Assembly: GCA_016183885.1 (NCBI GenBank)
Contig: JACPDS010000212.1
Coordinates: forward strand, 1-18,406
Reading direction: 5' to 3'
DNA: 18,406 nucleotides
Source of the DNA: Armatimonadota bacterium
GTDB lineage: Bacteria > Vulcanimicrobiota > JACPDS01
The notes beneath the pieces were generated by a model, which worked only from the letters and a program-made list of their open reading frames with translations, had not been told where the DNA came from and searched no databases. The position numbers were made by a program, and so were the translations under genes. Below are positions 12,260 through 18,406 of this stretch, piece after piece (the first letter of the stretch is position 1; every line of letters starts with the position of its first letter).

Positions 12260-13528
12260 ATGAATTATCTTATTTCTTCATTAATTTTCATTCTAACCTT
12301 AATTTTCATTTTAAGCGAAAAAATTCACCGCAGTACTGCCGCCTTACTGGGAGCAGTTTCAATGTTAGGAATAGGGAAAGCTTTAAATTTTTATAATGAA
12401 AAACAAGCTCTAGCTTCTATTGATTTTAATACTTTAGGATTACTTTTAGGAATGATGATTTTAGTGGAAATCTTAAAAGAAACCGGGTATTTAGAATATT
12501 TAGCTTTAGTTTTAGCTAAAAAAACCAAAGGAAATCTTTGGCATTTACTTATAGTTTTAGGAGGAATAACTTCTTTGGTTTCAATGTTTTTAGATAATGT
12601 TACCACAATTATTATTATTGCCCCGATTACTCTGCATATTGCTCAAATTATTAAAATTAATCCAGCACCTTTACTTTTAGCGGAGGCTTTGCTTTCTAAT
12701 ATTGGAGGAATTGCAACTTTAGTGGGAGATCCGCCAAATATTTTAATTGCCTCTGCTTCTGGATTTAGTTTTAATGATTTTTTAATTCATCTTGCCCCCC
12801 TTGTTTTAATTATCTGGGGAGTTTCACTCTTAATTTTAAAAATTACTTTTAAAAAAGAATTAAAAGAAAAAATAACTTTAGAAGAATTGGAAAAATCAAA
12901 TTTATCTTTAATAATTAAAAATCCTAAAAGGCTAAAAAAAATCTTAATTATATTGCTGGGAGTAATAATTTTATTTTTCTTTCACCATATTTTAAATTTT
13001 AGTCCAGCTTATATTGCTCTATTGGGAGCGGCAATAGCTTTAATTTGGGTTAAACCTGACCTTGAAGAACTATTAAAGGAAATTCATTTTAGCGTGCTTT
13101 TATTTTTTGCCAGTTTATTTGTAATAGTAGGGGGATTAGAATATAGCGGAATTTTAAAATTAATTTCTCAAAAAATTGTTTTGTTTTCTTCTTCAAATTT
13201 ATTTTTAACCAGCATTTTACTTATTTGGATAGGAGGAATCCTTTCAGCTTTTATAGATAATATTCCTTTTACTATGATAATGATTCCGATTATTCAAAAT
13301 TTAGGAAATCAAGGGATTAATATTAATCCCTTATGGTGGGCTTTAGCCCTTGGGGCAGGATTAGGAGGAAATGGAACGCCGATTGGAGCTAGCGCTAATA
13401 TTGTAAGCATTGTAATCAGCGGAAAAGCTGGTTATCCAATTAATTTTAAAACCTGGCTGAAATCAGGCACCTTAATTACCATTATAAGTTTGTTATTAGC
13501 CAGCCTTTTATTTTATTTTAAATTCTAG
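12260..13528 (+). CDS. ArsB/NhaD-type (ion transporter superfamily) membrane permease
   Basis: A 422-residue, very hydrophobic protein with about 11-12 membrane segments. It has the two inverted halves of the ion transporter superfamily: half 1 carries MFLDNVTTIIIIAP (about 109-122) and GDPPNILIASASG, half 2 carries SAFIDNIPFTMIMIP and GGNGTPIGASANIVSIV. Members exchange Na+/H+, or move anions or arsenite. The pattern is that of the NhaD/ArsB/P-protein group. AGGA five bases before the second ATG (12260) sets the start; the ATG at 12254 lies within this ribosome site. Its own leader carries a candidate riboswitch, which favours a cation-related role. Substrate not determinable. Confidence 0.88.
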   Translation: MNYLISSLIFILTLIFILSEKIHRSTAALLGAVSMLGIGKALNFYNEKQALASIDFNTLGLLLGMMILVEILKETGYLEYLALVLAKKTKGNLWHLLIVLGGITSLVSMFLDNVTTIIIIAPITLHIAQIIKINPAPLLLAEALLSNIGGIATLVGDPPNILIASASGFSFNDFLIHLAPLVLIIWGVSLLILKITFKKELKEKITLEELEKSNLSLIIKNPKRLKKILIILLGVIILFFFHHILNFSPAYIALLGAAIALIWVKPDLEELLKEIHFSVLLFFASLFVIVGGLEYSGILKLISQKIVLFSSSNLFLTSILLIWIGGILSAFIDNIPFTMIMIPIIQNLGNQGININPLWWALALGAGLGGNGTPIGASANIVSIVISGKAGYPINFKTWLKSGTLITIISLLLASLLFYFKF

Positions 13529-13571
13529 TCCTTAAAATTTAAAATTCTATTAAAGAAAGGAGATGATTAAA

Positions 13572-14522
13572 ATGTTGGAATTTTTGCAGGTTACTGAAGC
13601 TGGAGCTTTAGCCGCAGCCCGTTTTATGGGTCAAGGTAAAAAAGATGAAGCCGATCAAGCCGCAGTAGAAAGTATGCGCAATTTATTAAATCAAATGGAT
13701 ATTGAAGGAAAAATTGTAATTGGGGAAGGTGAACGAGATGAGGCCCCTATGCTTTATATTGGAGAAATTCTAGGAAAAGGAGAGAAAAAAGTAGATATTG
13801 CTGTTGACCCGGTAGAAGGCACTAATTTAGTGGCTAATGGCTTGCCTAATGCTATTTCAGTAATGGCGGTAGCAGAAAAAGGCGGACTTTTTAACGCTCC
13901 GGATACTTATATGGAAAAACTAGCCGTTGGACCTAAATCTAAAGGTCTTGTAGATATAAATGCTCCGATTCATGTTAATTTACAACTTGTAGCTAATTCA
14001 TTAGAACGATCTATCTCTGATATTACCGCTATAGTTTTGGATCGTCCCAGACATGCCGAAATAATTAAACAAATTAGATTAACTGGAGCGAGAATTAGAT
14101 TAATCAGCGATGGAGATACTGACGCGGCTATTGCCACAGCTATTGACGGAACAGGAATACATATTCTTTTAGGAATTGGAGGCGCTCCTGAAGGAGTATT
14201 AGCCGCTTCAGCTTTAAAATGTTTAGGCGGAGAATTTCAAGCTAAACTAAAACCTAGAAATGAAGATGAAAAAAAACGCTGTTTGGAAATGGGAATAAAT
14301 AATTTAGAAAAAGTATTATATATCGAAGATTTAGTTAAAAGCAATAAAGTAATTTTTGTAGCTACAGGAATTACTGACGGAGATTTACTGGGAGGGGTTA
14401 AACTCTTTGGGAACGGAGCTAGGACATACTCAATTATTATGTCTTCGGAAAGTAAAACTGTAAGATTTATTGAAACCGTGCATCGTTTTTCCGCTAAAAG
14501 CTTTTTCTTGCGGAGAATTTAA
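13572..14522 (+). CDS. glpX: Class II fructose-1,6-bisphosphatase (GlpX)
   Basis: This 316-residue protein has GlpX-family motifs: AAARFMGQGKKDEADQAAVE at the N-terminus, IVIGEGERDEAPMLYIGE, VDPVEGTNLVANGLPNA (Li+-sensitive phosphatase metal site), ARIRLISDGDTDAAIATAID, and GIGGAPEGVLAASALKCLGG. It removes the 1-phosphate from fructose 1,6-bisphosphate in gluconeogenesis; some family members also act on sedoheptulose bisphosphate. AAAGGAG nine bases upstream selects the ATG at 13572. The ATG at 13563 directly abuts this site and is unlikely. It follows the transporter by 43 nt and ends 3 nt from the convergent hepT, with no terminator between. Confidence 0.96.
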   Translation: MLEFLQVTEAGALAAARFMGQGKKDEADQAAVESMRNLLNQMDIEGKIVIGEGERDEAPMLYIGEILGKGEKKVDIAVDPVEGTNLVANGLPNAISVMAVAEKGGLFNAPDTYMEKLAVGPKSKGLVDINAPIHVNLQLVANSLERSISDITAIVLDRPRHAEIIKQIRLTGARIRLISDGDTDAAIATAIDGTGIHILLGIGGAPEGVLAASALKCLGGEFQAKLKPRNEDEKKRCLEMGINNLEKVLYIEDLVKSNKVIFVATGITDGDLLGGVKLFGNGARTYSIIMSSESKTVRFIETVHRFSAKSFFLRRI

Positions 14523-14525
14523 AAA

Positions 14526-14873
14526 TTAGCTTTCAAGTTCTTTAAAAATTTCTAAAATTAAAGGCTTAATTAAAGGAAGTTCTTCTTTTACTGTTTTCCA
14601 AATGATTTCTAAATCAATTCCAAAATATTCATGAATAAGTTTATCTCTCATTCCTGACATTTTCTTCCAAGGAACATTTTGATATTTATCTTTTATAGTT
14701 TGAGAGAGATTTTTAACTGCTTCTCCTATAACTTCAATGCTTCTTACTACAGCATTTATAGTTTTTTTATCTTTTAAAAATTCTTTATATTTCATGTCAT
14801 GTATAAATTCGCTAATCTCTAAAATGGAATCAAGAATATCTTGGATATAATCTAGATAATCTTTATTTTTCAT
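14526..14873 (-). CDS. hepT: HepT-type HEPN toxin (DUF86)
   Basis: This 115-residue all-helical HEPN protein has the DUF86 RNase motif RX4HXY as RDKLIHEY (R76, H81, Y83), the usual upstream AVVRSIEVIGEAVKNLS helix and the PWKKMSGMRD stretch. HepT toxins cleave RNA and are silenced when the partner MntA adds AMP to the motif tyrosine. Its ATG overlaps the mntA stop by 4 nt (ATGA), the typical order and coupling of the pair. It converges on glpX with 3 nt between stop codons. Catalytic residues are intact. Confidence 0.93.
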   Translation of the reverse strand: MKNKDYLDYIQDILDSILEISEFIHDMKYKEFLKDKKTINAVVRSIEVIGEAVKNLSQTIKDKYQNVPWKKMSGMRDKLIHEYFGIDLEIIWKTVKEELPLIKPLILEIFKELES

Positions 14874-15163
14874 ATTAATATTAATTCATCCAAGATAAAT
14901 TTGCCAATTCTTGGCTTCAAAGCTTTTTTTGAAACTAAATCAACTTTTATACCCAGCAATTCGGTAAGATATTCCTCAATATCAATAAAAGTAAAAAAAC
15001 TAATCGGTTCATAAAATTCAATTAAAATATCTAAATCGCTATTTTCCTCTTGTTCATTTCTTGCATAAGAGCCAAAAATACCAATTTCTTTAATTTTAAA
15101 CTTCTTTTTTAAAATCGGTTTATTTTCTTTAAGAATATTTTTAATTAATCCAAGAATTTTCAT
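14870..15163 (-). CDS. mntA: MntA-type minimal nucleotidyltransferase antitoxin
   Basis: This 97-residue minimal nucleotidyltransferase has GSX10DXD as GSYARNEQEENSDLD (G31-S32, D43, D45) and a later DLVSKKAL strand supplying the third acidic residue. In this family MntA AMPylates HepT to neutralise it. The start is the ATG at 15161-15163. A longer reading from 15190 would begin inside the tRNA gene and is rejected. This ATG is only 5 nt after the tRNA-Leu CCA end and has no ribosome site of its own. After tRNA 3' processing the message would be almost leaderless. Confidence 0.93.
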   Translation of the reverse strand: MKILGLIKNILKENKPILKKKFKIKEIGIFGSYARNEQEENSDLDILIEFYEPISFFTFIDIEEYLTELLGIKVDLVSKKALKPRIGKFILDELILI

Positions 15164-15168
15164 TTTAA

Positions 15169-15257
15169 TGGTGCCGGAGGCCGGGGTCAAACCGGCACGG
15201 GTGTCGCCACCCCCAGGATTTTAAGTCCTGTGCGTCTCCCTATTCCGCCACTCCGGC
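15169..15257 (-). tRNA. tRNA-Leu (anticodon UAA)
   Basis: An 89-nt type II tRNA. The acceptor stem is GCCGGAG/CTCCGGC followed by A and encoded CCA (15171-15169). The D-arm contains AATAGGGAGACGC. The anticodon arm CAGGA-CTTAAAA-TCCTG has anticodon TAA at complement 15221-15223. There is a long variable arm with GGGTG/CACCC pairing, and the T-arm is GCCGG-TTTGACC-CCGGC. The TTTGACC T-loop is slightly off the usual TTCGANN. It is directly followed by mntA-hepT. Confidence 0.95.
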
Positions 15258-15273
15258 ACTTTATAATTTATCA

Positions 15274-15339
15274 AATAAGCGTTAAGCAATAAGTAAAAAA
15301 TTTTTTAATAACTTAATTACTTACAACTTAACGCTTATT
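15274..15339. repeat. Long inverted repeat between cytochrome gene and tRNA-Leu
   Basis: Two 23-nt arms (15274-15296 and 15317-15339), starting AATAAGCGTTAAG and ending CTTAACGCTTATT, match except at three positions and enclose a 20-nt AT-rich loop. On the minus strand the stem follows the cytochrome gene and could terminate or protect that transcript before the tRNA, though no clean U-tract follows. Confidence 0.6.
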
Positions 15340-15359
15340 ACTTAAATCTTTTTAATGCT

Positions 15360-15683
15360 TTATTTTTTATGGCATTTAGCGCATTCTTTTTTCACGTCAA
15401 AAGCTATTTTACCATTATGACAAACACCGCAAAATTTACCATTATTAATCTCATCCATTTTTACGCCGGAAGAAAATTTCTTATATTTAAATATACTGGT
15501 ATGACATTTATTGCAAGCTAATTTATGTAAGGTAACATGTTTATCATGACTAAATAATACATTTCCCATAGTCTTAGCCTGAAAGGTAATATTTCCTCCG
15601 CCTACTGCTAAAGTTACTAAATTAAGAGAAAAAATAAAGGCAAAAAAAACTGCTAAAACAAAAACTAAATTTTTAAATTTCAT
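15360..15683 (-). CDS. Periplasmic triheme c-type cytochrome (c3/c7-like)
   Basis: A 107-residue protein with a signal peptide (MKFKNLVFVLAVFFAFIFSL, cleavage probably near residue 27) and three heme c motifs: CNKCH (57-61), CGVCH (85-89) and CAKCH (101-105). VLFSHDKHVTLHKL supplies extra histidines likely to be distal heme ligands. The FSHDKH, CxxCH, GxKMDEINNGKFCGVCHNGKIAF order matches the small triheme proteins of class III cytochrome type found in anaerobic bacteria. It should carry electrons in the periplasm. AGGAGGTG precedes the ATG (15681-15683); an earlier out-of-frame ATG ends at once. It lies downstream of ccsA, whose product would help attach its hemes. Confidence 0.92.
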   Translation of the reverse strand: MKFKNLVFVLAVFFAFIFSLNLVTLAVGGGNITFQAKTMGNVLFSHDKHVTLHKLACNKCHTSIFKYKKFSSGVKMDEINNGKFCGVCHNGKIAFDVKKECAKCHKK

Positions 15684-15702
15684 TTTTCATTTCACCTCCT
15701 TT

Positions 15703-15745
15703 CTTTTTCAATAATTCTTCATTTTTAATTTTAAATTCTTAATTT
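15703..15745. repeat. AT-rich heptamer repeat
   Basis: Units of AATTCTTCATTTTTAATTTT type fill the gap between ccsA and the cytochrome gene and touch the ccsA stop codon. Same family as 311-409, here outside the gas vesicle cluster. Confidence 0.45.
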
Positions 15746-16561
15746 TTAATATCTATGGCTCCCCGGTAATATTCCTACAATAAAATAAGTAAAAATTACC
15801 GAAATAAAAGCAAAAAGTAAAATTAAATTTACTTTTTTCCCCTGCCAGCCTGAAATCATACGAGCATGAATATAAGCGGCATAAAAAAAACAAGTAATTA
15901 AAGCCGCCGATTCTTTAGGATCCCAATTCCAATAAGAACCCCAAGCATTTTGAGCCCAAATTGCCCCGCTAATAATTCCCAATACAAATAAAGGGAAACC
16001 TAAAACTACAAAACGATAACAAACCTTGTCTAAGGTATCTAAAGAAGGAATATTATTAAAAAATCCAATCAATTTCCTTTTTCTTTTCAATAAATAATTT
16101 TGAAAAAAATATAAAATACTGGAAAAAGCCGCCAAAGTAAAAGTAGCGTAACCTAAAAGAGCGCTAATTACATGAATTTCAAACCAATAACTCTTCAAAA
16201 CAGGTAAAAGAGGTTTAAGCTCTCCTCCTAAAAAAATTAAAGAAATTAAAAGTAAAATTAAAACTAAAGGAATAGCAAAAGCGCCTAAAATTTCCATTTT
16301 CCAAATAACCGCCACAAATAAATAAATAATCATTATTGCCCATGCATAAAAAGGTAAAGATTCAAATACGCCTGCAAACGGGCTATGCTGAGCTTCTAAA
16401 GTTCGGACAATTAAAGTTAAAGTAAGAGAAAAAACAGCTAATTTTAAAGAAAAGGGAATCTTCCAATTATTTCCTTCTTTAAAAAAAACTATTCTTAAAT
16501 AAGAAAAGAAACTTAAAAAGAAAAGAAAAATTGTTAGAATTAAAAAATATAAATTTAACAT
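15746..16561 (-). CDS. ccsA: Cytochrome c biogenesis protein CcsA (system II heme handling)
   Basis: A 271-residue protein with about eight membrane segments and the tryptophan-rich WWD heme-binding motif WGSYWNWDPKESAALI (207-222). Conserved histidines lie at 61-70 context (LEAQHSPFAGVFESLPFYAW), in the FEIHVISALLGYATF segment (H130) and near the C-terminus (GSHRY). CcsA with its partner CcsB/ResB moves heme across the membrane and ligates it to CxxCH motifs. No ccsB/resB is in the window. The cytochrome gene follows it on the same strand. A strong promoter lies just upstream. Confidence 0.93.
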   Translation of the reverse strand: MLNLYFLILTIFLFFLSFFSYLRIVFFKEGNNWKIPFSLKLAVFSLTLTLIVRTLEAQHSPFAGVFESLPFYAWAIMIIYLFVAVIWKMEILGAFAIPLVLILLLISLIFLGGELKPLLPVLKSYWFEIHVISALLGYATFTLAAFSSILYFFQNYLLKRKRKLIGFFNNIPSLDTLDKVCYRFVVLGFPLFVLGIISGAIWAQNAWGSYWNWDPKESAALITCFFYAAYIHARMISGWQGKKVNLILLFAFISVIFTYFIVGILPGSHRY

Positions 16562-16603
16562 TAAAATTTAAAATTTGTGAATTTAGATACAATAATATTA
16601 TAT

Positions 16604-16632
16604 AATATATAAAATTTTACTTAGTTTGTCAA
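16604..16632 (-). promoter_or_regulatory. Sigma-70-type promoter of ccsA and the cytochrome gene
   Basis: On the minus strand a perfect TTGACA (complement 16627-16632) and TATATT (complement 16604-16609) are separated by 17 bases. The predicted start lies about 35 nt before the ccsA ATG. Confidence 0.7.
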
Positions 16633-16652
16633 ATTTAAAAAAGTATATATAC

Positions 16653-16681
16653 TTGACTTTAAAATTAAGAATAATTAATAT
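16653..16681 (+). promoter_or_regulatory. Possible promoter of mobA, giving an almost leaderless mRNA
   Basis: TTGACT (16653-16658) and TAATAT (16676-16681) are 17 bases apart and diverge from the ccsA promoter. The mobA ATG begins only six bases after the -10 box, and no ribosome site is visible, so the message would be leaderless if this promoter is used. Confidence 0.45.
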
Positions 16682-16687
16682 TAAAAA

Positions 16688-17293
16688 ATGAAATATATAA
16701 ACTGTTTTATTCTAGGCGGAGGAAAAAGTTCGCGCTTAAAATCTAATAAATTATTTTTAAAATGGAATGATAAAACCATCCTGGAACATCTTTATAATAA
16801 ACTTTCCTTAATCTTTAAAGAAATTTATATTATTGTTGATAACAAAAAAAAATATCTTGATTTAAAATATCCTTTATTAGAAGATGATTATGAAGCTAAA
16901 GGGCCGTTAGGAGGAATTTATACCGGCTTAAAGTTATCATCCGCTTTTTACAATTTCTTCTTAGCTTGCGATATGCCCTTAATTAATTTAGATTTAATAA
17001 AATTTATATGTGAAGAAACTAAAGGATTTGACATAATCATTCCTAAAATTAAAAACAAATTAGAACCGTTATGCTGTATTTATTCTAAAATGTGTCTCCC
17101 TTATATTAAAGAACAGTTAATTAAAAATCAGCTTAAAATTATTGACTTTTTCTCTAAAGTTAAAGTAAAATATATAGAAGAAAAAAAAATTATAAAATTT
17201 GATCCGAAATTAATTTCATTTTATAATATAAATACCCGGGAAGATTATTATAAAGCATATAAAGCAAATGAGGTAAAAAATAATCTTGATTAA
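16688..17293 (+). CDS. mobA: Molybdenum cofactor guanylyltransferase MobA
   Basis: This 201-residue protein has the MobA nucleotide-binding start LGGGKSSRLKSNKLFLKW (9-26; family LxGGxSxRMGxxK), DDYEAKGPLGGIYTGL (67-81), the metal aspartate in FLACDMPLI (D95) and an LEPLCCIYSK segment near residue 125. It attaches GMP to molybdopterin to make the guanine dinucleotide form of the cofactor. The usual Met-Gly after Arg is replaced by Leu-Lys. It overlaps moeA by 8 nt, forming a molybdenum cofactor operon. No ribosome site is visible, fitting the promoter that abuts the start. Confidence 0.93.
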   Translation: MKYINCFILGGGKSSRLKSNKLFLKWNDKTILEHLYNKLSLIFKEIYIIVDNKKKYLDLKYPLLEDDYEAKGPLGGIYTGLKLSSAFYNFFLACDMPLINLDLIKFICEETKGFDIIIPKIKNKLEPLCCIYSKMCLPYIKEQLIKNQLKIIDFFSKVKVKYIEEKKIIKFDPKLISFYNINTREDYYKAYKANEVKNNLD

Positions 17294-18406
17294 AGTAGAA
17301 GAAGCCAAAAATTTAATTTTGAAAGAAGTAAAAACTTTAGATATAGAAGAAATTCATATTTTAGAATCTTTAAAAAGAATCAGCGCTCAAGATATTTATT
17401 CGCCTTTAGATATTCCTCATTTTGATAATTCCGCAGTGGACGGCTATGCTTTAAAATCTGAAGATACAAAAGGCGCAGAATCAAATCCTAAAATTCTCAA
17501 TATCATTGATGAAATTCCTGCCGGGATTATCCCTAAAAAGAGTATAAAATCTGGAGAGGTAATGCGGATTTTCACCGGAGCAATTATCCCTAAAGGTGCA
17601 AATGCCGTGATAATGCAGGAAAATACAGAAAAATTAAATCATGAAGTAAAAATATTTAAAGAACTAATTAATAGAGAAAACATTCGTTTTCGAGGAGAAG
17701 ACTTAAAAAAAGGAAATTTAATTTTAGAAAAAAATACACCGCTTCGCGCATCTTCCATAGGAATACTAGCATCTATAGGAATATCCAAAATTAAAATTTT
17801 TAAAAAACCCATTGTTTCTATTTTAGCTACCGGTGATGAATTAATAGAAATAGAAGAAAAATTAATTTTAGGAAAAGTTAGAAATTCTAACACTTATTCT
17901 TTAGCTTCTCAAATTAAACAATCAGGTGGAATTCCTTTAATTTTAGGAATTGCTAAAGATAAAGAAAAAGATATCTGTTGGAGATTATGATTTTGTTTTA
18001 AACAGCTTAAAACGCCAGGGGGTAAAAATAAATTTCTGGAAAGTAGCCATGCGGCCCGGAAAACCGCTTAGTTTTGGAACATATCAAGATAAATTAGTTT
18101 TTGGTCTCCCCGGCAATCCTGTTTCTTCAATGATTTCTTTTATTCAATTTGTTCAACCGGCTATCCTTAAAATGCAGGGGAGAAAAAATTATTTCCCAAA
18201 GCAAATTAAAGCTGTCTTAGGAGAAAAAATCAATAAAAAAGCCGGATTACGTTATTTCTTAAGAACTTATTTAACTTATGAAAATGAAGAATTTAAAGCT
18301 TGCCTTACCGGTCCGCAAGGCTCTGGGATACTTTCTTCAATGCTTTTAGCACATGGAATTATGATAATTCCTGAAGAAATTACTAGTTTAAATAAAAGAA
18401 AAAAAA
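17286..18406 (+). pseudogene. moeA: moeA (molybdopterin molybdenumtransferase), broken by internal deletion and frameshift; runs off the window
   Basis: The start is TTG (17286), overlapping mobA. The first reading frame (to the stop at 17988-17990) has MoeA hallmarks: PHFDNSAVDGYALKSED, MRIFTGAIIPKGANAVIMQE, RFRGEDLKKGN and ILATGDELIEIEEK, reaching LILGIAKDKEKDI at about 17972. The next expected stretch, about 20-25 residues ending in the conserved SGGV, is absent. At 17974 the family sequence resumes one frame over (SVGDYDFVLNSLKRQG, WKVAMRPGKPLSFG, FGLPGNPVSSMISF) and stays open to the window edge. MoeA inserts molybdate into molybdopterin. The deletion is not a multiple of three. Either the gene is inactive or the assembly lost a segment. 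Confidence 0.9.

Noticed and set aside
12391..12606. Minus-strand open frame inside the transporter gene.
   Set aside because: Shadow of a membrane protein gene, with no ribosome site or homology.
1433..13528. Arsenic resistance system made of the ArsA-like ATPase and the ArsB/NhaD-type permease.
   Set aside because: The two genes are about 9 kb apart on opposite strands in different operons. There is no arsR, arsD or arsC, and the ATPase overlaps gvpO.
15164..15190. Longer mntA reading beginning MTPASGTIK at 15190.
   Set aside because: The extra codons are the 3' end of tRNA-Leu read as protein. The family start is MKILGLIK at 15163.
17639..17893. Minus-strand open frame inside moeA.
   Set aside because: Antisense to conserved MoeA sequence; no support.

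Overview
The window is AT-rich bacterial DNA dominated by a large gas vesicle gene cluster. Every gene of that cluster lies on the minus strand, between about 9775 and the left edge, where it runs out of the window. The short intergenic gaps are full of small repeats. A class III type triheme cytochrome with a system II cytochrome c maturation gene, a MntA/HepT module and molybdenum cofactor genes suggest an anaerobic or facultative bacterium, plausibly an aquatic or sediment lineage without close cultured relatives. The sequence alone does not let me name a phylum.

Gas vesicle region, read in the direction of transcription (right to left): an ANTAR-domain response regulator (9922-10635); a leader with two hairpins and an intrinsic terminator (9791-9865); a coiled-coil protein with exact 50-residue repeats; gvpA flanked by stem-loops; a GvpC-like coiled-coil protein; a structured gap; a stand-alone DnaJ-type zinc-finger protein; gvpN; an AbrB-fold mini-protein; two unrecognised small proteins; a GvpF/L protein fused to a J domain; a second GvpF/L; gvpG; gvpO; a double ArsA/Get3-like ATPase; a GvpA/GvpJ paralogue with a zinc ribbon; a GvpH-like short protein; gvpK; and the start of a third GvpF/L. 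The structural genes (gvpA, C-like, J-like), the nucleating and assembly factors (F/L, G, K, N, O) and an unusually large set of chaperone-like parts (J domain, DnaJ zinc fingers, Get3-like ATPase) are together. I infer that the cluster carries its own folding and delivery machinery for the very hydrophobic GvpA. I also infer that it is switched by ANTAR-mediated antitermination.

The plus strand from 10744 to 14522 holds housekeeping genes: a phosphomannomutase/phosphoglucomutase, an ArsB/NhaD-type ion transporter preceded by a candidate pseudoknot riboswitch, and class II fructose-1,6-bisphosphatase (glpX). Converging on glpX from the other side are hepT and mntA, which start 5 nt after the CCA end of a tRNA-Leu(UAA). 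Further right on the minus strand are a triheme c-type cytochrome and ccsA with a good sigma-70 promoter. Diverging from ccsA are mobA and a moeA that is broken by an internal deletion and frameshift; it runs off the right edge.

Three families of intergenic repeat (GC-containing AGCNNTC heptamers, AT-rich AATTAAG heptamers, and one long inverted repeat) sit at gene junctions. In places they supply start codons or C-terminal residues of gas vesicle proteins.
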